A stretch of DNA of 56,479 nt from Blautia sp. (lineage in GTDB: Bacteria > Bacillota > Clostridia > Lachnospirales > Lachnospiraceae), in contig JAETNR010000028.1 in assembly GCA_021772055.1 (NCBI GenBank), positions 1 through 56,479 of the forward strand, in the 5' to 3' direction. Positions 27,377-35,747 of this stretch are shown in pieces. Position 1 is the first letter of the stretch. Each line of letters begins with the position of its first letter. Made by a program: the position numbers and the translations under genes. The notes under the pieces were generated by a model. The model searched no databases. It saw nothing but the letters and a program-made list of their open reading frames with translations, and was not told the origin of the DNA.

Positions 27377-28063
27377 CTACTTCTTCATCTTGCGGATTGC
27401 CTGATAAGCAGCCGCCTGCTCTGCCGCTTTTTTGGTATGGCCTGTCCCGATTCCCATCTTTTCTCCGTGAATGGAAACGCATACGGTAAAGCTCTTGTTA
27501 TGGTCAGGTCCCTCCTCTTTCAACAGGATATATTCCACGGACATCTGCCTGCCGCTCTCCTGAACGATCTCCTGTAAGATGGTCTTGCTATCATAAAAGA
27601 GCTGCTTATGCTCTATATCATTCAGAATGAAGTTCAGTACAAACTCCTTTGCATTAGCAAAACCACCGTCAAGATAAATGGCACCCAGAAGGGCCTCTGT
27701 AGCATCGGATACAATCGAGTCGCGATGCCGGCCCCCGGTCATGTCCTCCCCTCTTCCCAAGAGAAGATAATCGGGAAGCCCGAACTCCCTTGCACAAAAA
27801 GCCAGACTTGGCTCACACACAAGGCTGGCACGTTTTTTTGTCAGTTCTCCCTCCGGTACATTGGGATATTTTCGGTAAAGGAACTCGCTGCTCACCAATT
27901 CCAGCACCGCGTCCCCCAGAAATTCCAGCCGCTCATTGCATCCAAGCTTTCCCAGTTTCTTCTCATTCGCATAAGAGCTATGGGTTAATGCCTGATCAAG
28001 CAGACTTTGGCTTTGAAATTTATAACCGATCTTTTGTTCCAGTTCTTCCGTTTTTTTGTTCAT
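27377..28063 (-). CDS. rnc: Ribonuclease III
   Basis: 228 residues. RNase III catalytic domain with the signature NERLEFLGDAVLEL (metal-binding Glu/Asp), a second acidic site SDATEALLGAIYLDGG, and a C-terminal double-stranded RNA-binding domain ending HTKKAAEQAAAYQAI. Processes rRNA and structured mRNA. Separated from plsX by only 5 nt, with no acpP between them. Confidence 0.97.
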   Translation of the reverse strand: MNKKTEELEQKIGYKFQSQSLLDQALTHSSYANEKKLGKLGCNERLEFLGDAVLELVSSEFLYRKYPNVPEGELTKKRASLVCEPSLAFCAREFGLPDYLLLGRGEDMTGGRHRDSIVSDATEALLGAIYLDGGFANAKEFVLNFILNDIEHKQLFYDSKTILQEIVQESGRQMSVEYILLKEEGPDHNKSFTVCVSIHGEKMGIGTGHTKKAAEQAAAYQAIRKMKK

Positions 28064-28068
28064 TTATC

Positions 28069-29073
28069 TCACTCCAATCTTTCTGCAATCTTTTCGTTGA
28101 TCTTCTCCTGCTTAAACTGCACACACTGGAAAATCGCATTCCGGATCTCACCTGCTTTTGCACTGCCATGCGTCTTTACTACAAGCCCCTTTAAGCCCAG
28201 AAGCGGTGCTCCGCCGTGCTCGCTTGCATCAAAGGTTTTCAGTGTGGCCTTCAAAGCCGGTTTTACTAAAAGTGCTCCCACCTTGCTTCTAAGATCTGTC
28301 ATCATCCCTGCCTTGATCTTTTTCATCATTGCAGCACCTACGCCCTCGTACAGCTTCAGGATCACGTTGCCCACAAAAGCTTCACATACAACAACATCCG
28401 CATAACCCATGGGAATATCCCTTGCTTCAATACTTCCGATAAAGTTTATGTCTTTACACTCTTTCAGAAGCGGGAAGGTTTCTTTTACCAGGGCATTTCC
28501 CTTTTCTTCTTCTGCGCCGTTATTCACAATGGCAACTCTTGGCTCGTGGATTCCAACCACATGCTCCATATAAATGGATCCCATTTTTGCAAACTGGACA
28601 AGATGGGAAGGGCGGGCATCCACATTCGCTCCGCAGTCAACTAAAAGAGATACCCCTTCCGTGGTAGGAATCAGCGGTGCAAGGGGCGGCCTCTCTACTC
28701 CTTTGCTCCTTCCCACAAGCACCTGACCGCCCACCAGGACTGCACCGGTGCTTCCGGAAGAAACAAATGCGTCTGCTTCCTGTTTTTTTACCAGATTCAG
28801 GCCAACCACAATGGAAGAATTCTTTTTTTTGCGAATCGCCACTACCGGCGGTTCTGCTGTCTCAATTACTTCTTCGGCATGTACTACCTGAATACGGTCT
28901 TTGGGGCAGTTCGGATATTTTTCCAGTTCTTTTTCGATAACCTCTTTCTGCCCTGTCAGAATCACTTTAATATCCTGCCGTTCTGTCACTGCCTCCACTG
29001 CGCCCTTTATAGGCTCCACAGGGGCATTGTCACCGCCCATGGCGTCCACCACTACTTTCACTAATTCTGCCAT
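28069..29073 (-). CDS. plsX: Phosphate acyltransferase PlsX
   Basis: 334 residues. Makes acyl-phosphate from acyl-ACP for phospholipid synthesis. Diagnostic VVVDAMGGDNAP at the start, SSGSTGAVLVGGQVLVGR, VDCGANVDARPSHLVQFAKMGS and a C-terminal helix pair. First gene of plsX-rnc-smc-ftsY-ilvA. The common acpP neighbour is missing. AGGAGG precedes the ATG. Confidence 0.97.
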   Translation of the reverse strand: MAELVKVVVDAMGGDNAPVEPIKGAVEAVTERQDIKVILTGQKEVIEKELEKYPNCPKDRIQVVHAEEVIETAEPPVVAIRKKKNSSIVVGLNLVKKQEADAFVSSGSTGAVLVGGQVLVGRSKGVERPPLAPLIPTTEGVSLLVDCGANVDARPSHLVQFAKMGSIYMEHVVGIHEPRVAIVNNGAEEEKGNALVKETFPLLKECKDINFIGSIEARDIPMGYADVVVCEAFVGNVILKLYEGVGAAMMKKIKAGMMTDLRSKVGALLVKPALKATLKTFDASEHGGAPLLGLKGLVVKTHGSAKAGEIRNAIFQCVQFKQEKINEKIAERLE

Positions 29074-29164
29074 AACCGTTCCTCCTGCCTGTTTTCTATA
29101 AAATTTCCGGATGCAGCAGCATCCTCCTGTGCATCCAATACGAATTCAAAAATAATTACACTTC

Positions 29165-29194
29165 ATCATACTAAACAACCATTGCAAAAGTCAA
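29165..29194 (-). promoter_or_regulatory. Promoter of the plsX-rnc-smc-ftsY operon
   Basis: TTGACT (29189-29194), 18-nt spacer, TATGAT (29165-29170), reading leftward, about 92 nt before plsX. Confidence 0.65.
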
Positions 29195-29206
29195 TAGGGA
29201 AAAAAA

Positions 29207-29725
29207 TTAAACAACCGCCAGTTCTCTGCCATCTAAAACCGCCTCGATCAATTCGTCTCCCTGATAGGAAAGCTTCAGCGAAAAGAACGGGGCATCCTCC
29301 CACAGAAGCTTCAGGAATATCAAGTCCCCTTCCCATAGGTTTAAGTGAGACAGTTCTTCTTTTTTAACCCACTGAAGTGCTCCTTCATCGCATTCCTTTA
29401 ATTCTCCGGTAAATTCGTCAGCCGTATACAGACACATGTACTCTGTCCCGTAATTCTCCTGGGTAAAAGTGACAATTCCGCGGAAGCGCCAGGACTTCAG
29501 GGTAAGTCCTGTTTCCTCATAAGCCTCCCGAAGAAGACACTCCTCCGGGCTTTCCCCTTCTTCAAAATGTCCGCCGATCCCTATCCATTTCTCTTTATTT
29601 ACATCATTTTTCTTTGTGATCCGGTGCAGCATCAAATATGCATCGTCTTTTTCCACATAACAAAGTGTTGTCATCGGATGTTTTGCCATAGGTAATCCCC
29701 AGCCTTTCTTATCTTTTGCATCCAT
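29207..29725 (-). CDS. NUDIX hydrolase (MutT/8-oxo-dGTP diphosphatase type)
   Basis: About 172 residues from the ATG at 29725, which overlaps the end of the ABC-F gene by 17 nt. An ATG at 29689 with GGGG upstream is an equally possible start (160 aa). The NUDIX box GGHFEEGESPEECLLREAYEETGL matches Gx5Ex7REUxEExGU, and the flanking TTLCYVEKDDAYLMLHR and GKWIGIGG-like context is that of bacterial 8-oxo-dGTP diphosphatase relatives. Probable nucleotide-pool cleaning, substrate unproven. Confidence 0.85.
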   Translation of the reverse strand: MDAKDKKGWGLPMAKHPMTTLCYVEKDDAYLMLHRITKKNDVNKEKWIGIGGHFEEGESPEECLLREAYEETGLTLKSWRFRGIVTFTQENYGTEYMCLYTADEFTGELKECDEGALQWVKKEELSHLNLWEGDLIFLKLLWEDAPFFSLKLSYQGDELIEAVLDGRELAVV

Positions 29726-31550
29726 TGCTGATTTCCTGATTATTCTGGGCCCGGATTTTTTCTGACAGGTCATTTAAATAAACCCAGCGATCCATTTTCT
29801 CCTCCAGCTTTCCTTCCGCCTGCTCTTTTTCTTTTGTAAGCTCGTTAAGCTTCCCGGAGTTGGTGGCATTTGCCATAATTTCTTTCTCGATGGACGCAAT
29901 CTTCTCTTCCAGTGCCTGAATTTCATCATCGATCGTCTCAAATTCCCGCTGTTCCTTAAAAGTAAATTTCAGCTTTGCAGGACGGTTCTGGCTCTGTTTC
30001 CAGTCCTTTCCTCCGCTGCGCGGCCCGAACTGCTCCTTTGCCTGTGCGGACACCTCTTCCTGGGGAATTCTTTGCTTCCTGGCCTCCAGGTAATCAGTAT
30101 AGCCGCCTTCGTACTGTGTGAGATGGCCGTTTCTGTCAAATTCAAAAATACGGTCTGCCAGATTGTCCAGGAAATAACGGTCATGGGAAACCGCAATTAC
30201 AATTCCGGAAAAGGAATCCAGGTAATCCTCCAGAATAGTCAGGGTCGGAATGTCAATATCATTCGTGATCTCATCCAGGAGAAGAACATTCGGCGCAGCA
30301 GCCAGAACCTTCAAAAGATACAGGCGCTTCTTTTCTCCGCCGGACAGCTTGGATATGGGTGTATACTGCATGGAAGAATCAAAAAGGAAACGTTCCAGAA
30401 GTTTTGCCGCGCTTACCAGCCCCTCCCTGGTAGGAATATATTCTGCAACGTCCCTGATATAATCAATGACACGCTGCTGCGTATTCATCTCTTCCACTTC
30501 CTGTGAAAAATAACCGATCTTTACCGTTTCACCGATCTCAACAGAACCGGAATCCGGAGTCAGAATTCCTGCGATCATTTTAAGCAGTGTGGATTTTCCG
30601 CAGCCATTTGGACCGATGATGCCAAGCCTCTGATTTTTCAGAACAATATAATCAAAATCCTGCACACAAACTTTTTCTCCAAAACTTTTGGAAATATGAT
30701 GAAGTTCAATGGTCTTTTTTCCCATACGTGTCTCTACGGAATCCATTTCCACGGTCTGATCCCGGAGAGGTGCCGAACCGTTTTTTAATGCCTCCAGCCT
30801 TTCCAGACGTGCACGCTGTTTCGTACTTCTTGCCCTGCACCCGCGTCTGGCCCATTCCACTTCCATCCGGAGAATACTTTGGCGTTTTCGCTCAGAAGCA
30901 AGCTCCATCTCTTCTCTCTCTGCTTTCCGTTCCAGGAATTCGGAGTAATTGGCATCATAGCTGTATAACTTTCCATGGCTGATCTCCAGGATTTTATTTG
31001 TCACACGATCCAGAAAATAGCGGTCGTGGGTAACCATGATCACAGTCCCTTTAAAGCGGTTCAGATAATCCTCAAGCCACGCTGCCATTTCATTATCCAG
31101 GTGGTTGGTGGGCTCATCCAGGATCAAAACATCCGCAGGGTTTACCAAAGCCCTTGCCAGGGCTGCCCGCTTTTTCTGTCCCCCTGATAAATGTTTTACT
31201 TCTTCCTCATGGTTTTCAATCCCAAGCCTGTTCAATATAGTCCTGGCTTCCGACTCTCCATTCCAGCTTTTTTCCCTCTGTCCTTCTGTCACATAAGAAA
31301 GAATTGTGGCATCTTCCGGAAAAACGGGGTGCTGGGGAAGATAGGTCATGCGAAGCCCGTTCTGTGTGATCACCTGTCCCTCGTCCGGTTCCTCCAGACC
31401 CGCAATGATATGGAGCAAAGTCGTCTTTCCGGTTCCGTTAATTCCAATGATCCCAATCTTATCTCCCTGGTGGATTCCATAGGAAACATCGTCAAAGATC
31501 ACTTTATCTCCGTATATTTTACTGATATGCTCAATATTGATAATATTCAT
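29709..31550 (-). CDS. ABC-F family ATPase (Uup-like)
   Basis: 613 residues, two ABC ATPase domains and no membrane helices. Domain 1: GINGTGKTTLLH, LSGGQKKRAALAR, LILDEPTNHLD. A basic linker follows (ERKRQSILRMEVEWARRGCRARSTKQ). Domain 2: GPNGCGKSTLLKM, LSGGEKKRLYLLKVL, LLLDEITNDID. The C-terminal coiled coil (about 545-600, IDDEIQALEEKIASIEKE..) is Uup-type. ABC-F proteins act on the ribosome; this one is more likely housekeeping than resistance, judging by Uup-like features. Overlaps the NUDIX gene downstream. Confidence 0.9.
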   Translation of the reverse strand: MNIINIEHISKIYGDKVIFDDVSYGIHQGDKIGIIGINGTGKTTLLHIIAGLEEPDEGQVITQNGLRMTYLPQHPVFPEDATILSYVTEGQREKSWNGESEARTILNRLGIENHEEEVKHLSGGQKKRAALARALVNPADVLILDEPTNHLDNEMAAWLEDYLNRFKGTVIMVTHDRYFLDRVTNKILEISHGKLYSYDANYSEFLERKAEREEMELASERKRQSILRMEVEWARRGCRARSTKQRARLERLEALKNGSAPLRDQTVEMDSVETRMGKKTIELHHISKSFGEKVCVQDFDYIVLKNQRLGIIGPNGCGKSTLLKMIAGILTPDSGSVEIGETVKIGYFSQEVEEMNTQQRVIDYIRDVAEYIPTREGLVSAAKLLERFLFDSSMQYTPISKLSGGEKKRLYLLKVLAAAPNVLLLDEITNDIDIPTLTILEDYLDSFSGIVIAVSHDRYFLDNLADRIFEFDRNGHLTQYEGGYTDYLEARKQRIPQEEVSAQAKEQFGPRSGGKDWKQSQNRPAKLKFTFKEQREFETIDDEIQALEEKIASIEKEIMANATNSGKLNELTKEKEQAEGKLEEKMDRWVYLNDLSEKIRAQNNQEISNGCKR

Positions 31551-31605
31551 ACAAGTATTCCTCTTTTTCTGCAGTTTTCTTTAAACAGTCCTGCTTTTAG
31601 CCGAA

Positions 31606-32088
31606 CTACAGCGCTTTCTGGTATGCAATTCTCTCAGTTCCGTCTTCCACACGGATGATTCCGCATTTTATAAATCCGTTCTTTTCAAAAATACGCTGCA
31701 TACTCCTATTTTTTTCATGAGTATCTCCACGCATATTCCCGCAGTTCTGGAAACACCAGTTCACACAGATGGAGGCAATTCCTTTCCCCTGCTTTGCGAC
31801 AGCGATTCTATGAAGAACACCATAGGGGGCTTCATTTAGCCAGCTTCCTTCCCTGATTTCTCTGTAATTCGGTTCCTCACCAAGAAAATAAACAAAGGCA
31901 GCTTCAATTCCCGCCTCTGTTTCATACACATAAAGCTGTTCTTTTTGCAGATCTTTTTCCAGTAAACTCCTGTCCGGATACCCGTTCACCCACTGTCCCG
32001 GGTTTCCGTTTTCAGCCATAAATACTCTTGCTGCTGCATATATCTGCAGGATTTCTTCTAAGTCTTTTGCTTTTGCTTTTCGAATCAC
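31606..32088 (-). CDS. GNAT-family N-acetyltransferase
   Basis: 160 residues starting from a GTG at 32088, preceded by AGGAGA. N-terminal IRKAKAKDLEEILQIYAAAR, central strand AFVYFLGEEPNYREI and the acetyl-CoA loop VAKQGKGIASICVNWCFQNC, followed by the C-terminal MQRIFEKNGFIKCGII typical of GNAT folds. Substrate not predictable. The tandem palindromic repeat lies just upstream and offers TATAAT sequences in the right orientation. Confidence 0.85.
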   Translation of the reverse strand: MIRKAKAKDLEEILQIYAAARVFMAENGNPGQWVNGYPDRSLLEKDLQKEQLYVYETEAGIEAAFVYFLGEEPNYREIREGSWLNEAPYGVLHRIAVAKQGKGIASICVNWCFQNCGNMRGDTHEKNRSMQRIFEKNGFIKCGIIRVEDGTERIAYQKAL

Positions 32089-32137
32089 GATTCTTCTCCT
32101 GTTGTGCTCAATTTTACAAAACTACCTGATAATTACA

Positions 32138-32281
32138 CCGCAAGGGCATATGTTCTCACTAAGCTCATGCTGCGCCTTCGGCTTGCATTCGCTAAGTGTT
32201 CACATTATACCGCAAGGGCATATGTTCTCACTAAGCTCATGCTGCGCCTTCGGCTTGCATTCGCTAAGTGTTCACATTATA
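32138..32281. repeat. Perfect tandem duplication of a 72-bp imperfect palindrome
   Basis: Two identical 72-bp units (32138-32209 and 32210-32281). Each folds into one long imperfect hairpin: ATGT..CACTAAGC..ATGC..GCC-ttc-GGC..GCAT..GCTAAGTG..ACAT, with short internal mismatches. Each unit boundary reads TATAAT on the - strand. The 32089-32137 gap holds only the ribosome binding site of the acetyltransferase. No coding role is credible. Confidence 0.85.
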
Positions 32282-32314
32282 CCACAGTTTTTTTCTCCTC
32301 TCAATCAATAACAC

Positions 32315-32349
32315 TAAAAAATCCGGCGCCTTGCCCAAGGAGCCGGATT
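32315..32349 (-). terminator. Rho-independent terminator of the surface-protein operon
   Basis: AATCCGGC (320-327 of the 32 kb block) pairs with GCCGGATT (342-349), extended inside by CCTT/AAGG. Read leftward a six-T run follows. It lies 9 nt past the stop of the adhesin frame. Confidence 0.85.
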
Positions 32350-32357
32350 CGCTATAT

Positions 32358-34244
32358 TTATGCTACTGGAACCCTGTTTTTTACCACATCATTATGGATG
32401 TAATGATCATATCTTCCTTTTGTGTTCACAAATGTGATGGATGCCTTATTTTCGGCTGCAGTCAACCGGATTTTTCCATAGGCAACGGCTTTCGGGGGTA
32501 TTCCATAGGCAGGACTGCTTCCTTTTATAATGGAGACATTGGAAGTATTGGCTATGGAATCCGTCAGATAGTAGTACAGAACCGGCCTCTCATAGACCTC
32601 ATACTGACCGGCAGGTACATTGCGAAAGGTAATCTCAAGCACTGCATATCCGTTTTCATCCACGCGGTATCCTCCCGGAGAAAAGCAGACGTAATTTTCA
32701 TATTTTCTCATGATTCCTCTCTCGTCCGTTCCCTCTGCTGTGAAGGAAAAAACTGGGTTTCCATGAGCCCAGAGGATTTCACTTTCCCTGATTTTTTTCG
32801 TTACCGTAATTTCTGCCAGAGGAGGCCTGTCAGGTTCATTCACCGCTTCAAAGGGATCCGGATGGAGGTTTTCCTCCGTGAGTATAAATTCCTTTTCCCA
32901 GGCTCCTGTGTAACCGGCAGGTGCCTTTGTTTCTATCACTTTGAATTTACCGCCATTGCTTTTGCTGATGATCAGATTCCCTGAAACATACAGGCTGCTC
33001 TCTTCATCAAAGATAAGCTTTGACTGCTTTCCCAGGGTATCTTCATATTTTCCGGAAACAGTATTGTACTGATAAATGGTAAACTCCGCATCCGGCAAAA
33101 TGGTTCCTTTTACAGAATCGGTCTTCTTAATTTTGATGCTTCCCTTTTTGGGCGGAATCGGTGTATTTTCCACAGTAAACTGAAGCTTTGTGTTTCCTTC
33201 ATAAAGGTTGATCTCCTGCGCAAACTTTCCGGTATATCCCTCCGGAAGCCTTGTCTCTTCTACCTTAAAACGCCCCTGGTTCTGATCCGTGATCTGAAGC
33301 TCCCTGCTTTGATATCTTTTCGTTTCCTTTTGAAATGTCAAAAGTTCTCCGATATCTTGATACTCCTGCCTGATGCCATCCCACTCAAAAATCGTAAATT
33401 CCGCATCTTCCAAAGTTTCTCTTGTAACTGAATCTACTTTCGTAATCTCCACACGCACAGGGGAAGTGGTATTTTCCGCCGTATACTCAAACAGTTCTTC
33501 CTGCCCCGGCTTCGTAAGAGAAAATTCCTCCCGGAAAGTTCCGGTAAATCCCTCCGGGTTTCTCGTTTCTTCCACCAGAAATTTCCCCTGATTGTCAGAA
33601 GTATAGGAAAATTCCTCTGATACATATCTCTTTAAGGAAGTATCGTACCCAAGCTTCACTCCATTTGTGTACTTCCCGCTGTTTTTGCTGTAGGAATACA
33701 GGGTAAATTCCGCGCCCTCCAGATTCAGTTCCGTGTCTTTGATTACCTTGCGTATGGAAACCTTCCCCTTTATATCAGGAATTTCCGGAATCGTAACCGT
33801 GGAGGAAGTATTTTTTATCACCGTAACCGGATGCTTTGTGGTATCCACCAGATACTTCTCCGCCTCTGATCCTTCTTTTACTCCTGTTTCTATCAGATAA
33901 TACTTTCCTTCCGGAATACCTGAAAAAATAACCTCTCCATTTTTGTCTGTATAGCCGCCTGCCATTTTTTCATCCTTTTTCAGGACAACCGTTCCATTGG
34001 AGACAATCTCTTCCGCTGCCCGAAGCTGATAACCGGCTCCCGGAATTTTGAGATTCGGATCCTGGTCAGCAACCTTCTTTAGAATTACTGTTCCGGTGGG
34101 AGCCGGACCAAAGGTAAGACTCAGTGTTTCCCGTGCGCCTTCATGGTAATAGGTTCCCAAATCCTGCATATTACTCATGTTGAGCTGAATGGATGTACTG
34201 ATCACAACGTACTCTACAGGCTTGAGGATGGAAGTATATGTCAT
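32358..34244 (-). CDS. CnaB-repeat part of a UGA-interrupted surface adhesin
   Basis: 628 residues from the first ATG, but the frame is open from 34346, directly after the UGA at 34347-34349, and continues the upstream gene in the same frame (34 codons between). At least four SpaA/CnaB-type beta-sandwich repeats are visible, each with the pattern GSIKIKKTDS..LPDAEFTIYQ..YVSGNL..GKFKVIETKAPAGYTG; these often form internal isopeptide bonds. The C-terminus (..TFVNTKGRYDHYIHNDVVKNRVPV) has no LPxTG motif or membrane anchor. The ATG at 34244 has no good ribosome binding site, so independent translation is doubtful. Together the two pieces would make a 1129-residue thioester/CnaB adhesin. Confidence 0.75.
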   Translation of the reverse strand: MTYTSILKPVEYVVISTSIQLNMSNMQDLGTYYHEGARETLSLTFGPAPTGTVILKKVADQDPNLKIPGAGYQLRAAEEIVSNGTVVLKKDEKMAGGYTDKNGEVIFSGIPEGKYYLIETGVKEGSEAEKYLVDTTKHPVTVIKNTSSTVTIPEIPDIKGKVSIRKVIKDTELNLEGAEFTLYSYSKNSGKYTNGVKLGYDTSLKRYVSEEFSYTSDNQGKFLVEETRNPEGFTGTFREEFSLTKPGQEELFEYTAENTTSPVRVEITKVDSVTRETLEDAEFTIFEWDGIRQEYQDIGELLTFQKETKRYQSRELQITDQNQGRFKVEETRLPEGYTGKFAQEINLYEGNTKLQFTVENTPIPPKKGSIKIKKTDSVKGTILPDAEFTIYQYNTVSGKYEDTLGKQSKLIFDEESSLYVSGNLIISKSNGGKFKVIETKAPAGYTGAWEKEFILTEENLHPDPFEAVNEPDRPPLAEITVTKKIRESEILWAHGNPVFSFTAEGTDERGIMRKYENYVCFSPGGYRVDENGYAVLEITFRNVPAGQYEVYERPVLYYYLTDSIANTSNVSIIKGSSPAYGIPPKAVAYGKIRLTAAENKASITFVNTKGRYDHYIHNDVVKNRVPVA

Positions 34245-34346
34245 CTTCTGATTTCCCGTGACAGTAACGGGAAATGCAAAGCGAAGCCTTGCTCCCTTAT
34301 AAAGAGTAACACTTTTTCCTGCTCCCAGGATCCTGGGATTCTGGAT

Positions 34347-35747
34347 TCACCTTGCAGCATAATCTTCCTCGCTTGTCCAGTATCCCATCATCCAGGTATC
34401 CGAAGTCTTTTTCGTAAACCGGATTCCGTTCTTATCCTGGCTGGAAGTCAGCCGGTAAACACCGGAAATTTGCACTCCGTCCTTCATTCCGCACCAGGAT
34501 AAGGACTGGGGAACTACCTTATAGCAGGTCAGATTCGCCTTCATATCTTTGGCGGATACCGTATCTCCGTTGGAATCTTTTCCGTAAAACTTAAGATCCT
34601 TTACATTGGGAACTGCCAGAGAAGTCAGCTTATTGATCCATCTGTTCAGTCCCACATGATCGCATTCTGATGCAGAAGCACCGGCTACATCATTGGAGTA
34701 AATTTTACTTAGTGCATAATGGGTCAGAACATAGCGGTTTTCCTTTTTTGACCAGTCACAATGGCTGCATGTGGGATCATAGGTATCGGAGATATCTCCC
34801 GGACCTCCATACCCATAGTAAAGAATCTTCTTCAGACTGGAATTGGAAAGGACTTTGATCGCTTCATCCTTTATTTCTATCTGGCTCAGAGGACCGCTCT
34901 TGCTGGCATTCATACAATAGACAGGAGCTCTCCTTGCAGTGCCTTCATCATCCGTATATGCAATTTCCCGATACACGGTTCCGAAATGATCCAGTGCTGC
35001 TCCATTGTTTATCCAGATTTCATCCATATTGTAATATGCACCGATTTTCAACGTAAAAAGACTGGTTTCTGCAGCCAGGCTGATTGTTCCATCCTCCGGT
35101 GTTCCCCCAACCATAGCCGCACTTTCCAGCGTAACATTTTCCACAGGTGCCAAAGCCAGAACCTCTCCTGACTGAATTTCTGAAAGAAGTTCCTCGGTTT
35201 CCGGCGTATCCGCCAGAATCTGATCTGCATTTTCCTCATCAATCACCGTAAAATCAAAATTTTCAAACGGCTCCTCTTCTTCTGTTTTTTCCGTCCAGGG
35301 ATTCCACGTTTCTTCCGGCTCATCCGGATTCTCCTGAATCCCGGGATTCTGCGGCTCCCGTGTTTCTTCCGGATTTTCCGGGTTCCATGTTTCCTCCGAA
35401 TCTCCAGGGTTTTCCGGGTCTCCTGTTTTCTCCGAATCTCCAGGGTTTTCCGGGTCTCCTGTTTCCTCCGAATTTCCAGGGTTTTCCGGTTTTCCTATAT
35501 CTTCCGGACTTCCCGGCGTTTCCGGTTTCTCCCGGTTTCCCGCTTCTTCCGGACTCTCCGTCACTTTCTGATTCCATGGGTTCTCTGTTTCTTCTGTACT
35601 GCCTTCTTCCTCCCACATAATCTCCTGCTTTTCTTCCCGGTCTGCATTCTCCCGCCATCCCCCCGCATCCAGCGCAAAAGCCGGAGCTGCCGCAGACAGG
35701 AGCGATACAGCCGCTGCAAGAAAAAGGCTTATGATTCTTCTTTTCAC
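34347..35747 (-). CDS. N-terminal (signal, P/E-rich stalk, thioester-like) part of a UGA-interrupted adhesin
   Basis: 466 residues ending at an in-frame UGA. Signal peptide MKRRIISLFLAAAVSLLSAAAPAFA (cleavage after ALA/AFA), then a Pro/Glu/Asn/Gly-rich stalk (about 45-160) with near-repeats of ETGDPENPGDSE. A folded domain from about 215 has features of TQXA/thioester domains: YCMNASKSGPL with its Cys, then YVLTHYALSKIY, where the Gln of the canonical TQxA motif would be expected but reads His. Thioester formation is therefore uncertain. The overlap with the upstream gene (4 nt) shows it belongs to the sipW operon. Confidence 0.75.
   Translation of the reverse strand: MKRRIISLFLAAAVSLLSAAAPAFALDAGGWRENADREEKQEIMWEEEGSTEETENPWNQKVTESPEEAGNREKPETPGSPEDIGKPENPGNSEETGDPENPGDSEKTGDPENPGDSEETWNPENPEETREPQNPGIQENPDEPEETWNPWTEKTEEEEPFENFDFTVIDEENADQILADTPETEELLSEIQSGEVLALAPVENVTLESAAMVGGTPEDGTISLAAETSLFTLKIGAYYNMDEIWINNGAALDHFGTVYREIAYTDDEGTARRAPVYCMNASKSGPLSQIEIKDEAIKVLSNSSLKKILYYGYGGPGDISDTYDPTCSHCDWSKKENRYVLTHYALSKIYSNDVAGASASECDHVGLNRWINKLTSLAVPNVKDLKFYGKDSNGDTVSAKDMKANLTCYKVVPQSLSWCGMKDGVQISGVYRLTSSQDKNGIRFTKKTSDTWMMGYWTSEEDYAAR
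35358..35498 (-). repeat. Degenerate 36-bp coding repeats in the adhesin stalk
   Basis: About four tandem units encoding NPGDSEETGDPE-like 12-mers (residues about 84-130 of the N-terminal adhesin piece). Repeats of this sort change copy number by slippage and vary stalk length. Confidence 0.75.

Noticed and set aside
32102..32403. Rightward frames through the 72-bp repeats
   Set aside because: They exist only because the duplicated palindrome lacks stops in those frames; the encoded sequence is itself a repeat of the palindrome.
34236..34350. Frameshift between the two adhesin pieces
   Set aside because: On re-reading the reverse complement the two frames are the same; only a single UGA separates them.
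35360..35620. Rightward Pro/Phe-rich 86-codon frame
   Set aside because: Antisense shadow of the P/E/N/G-rich stalk repeats of the adhesin.
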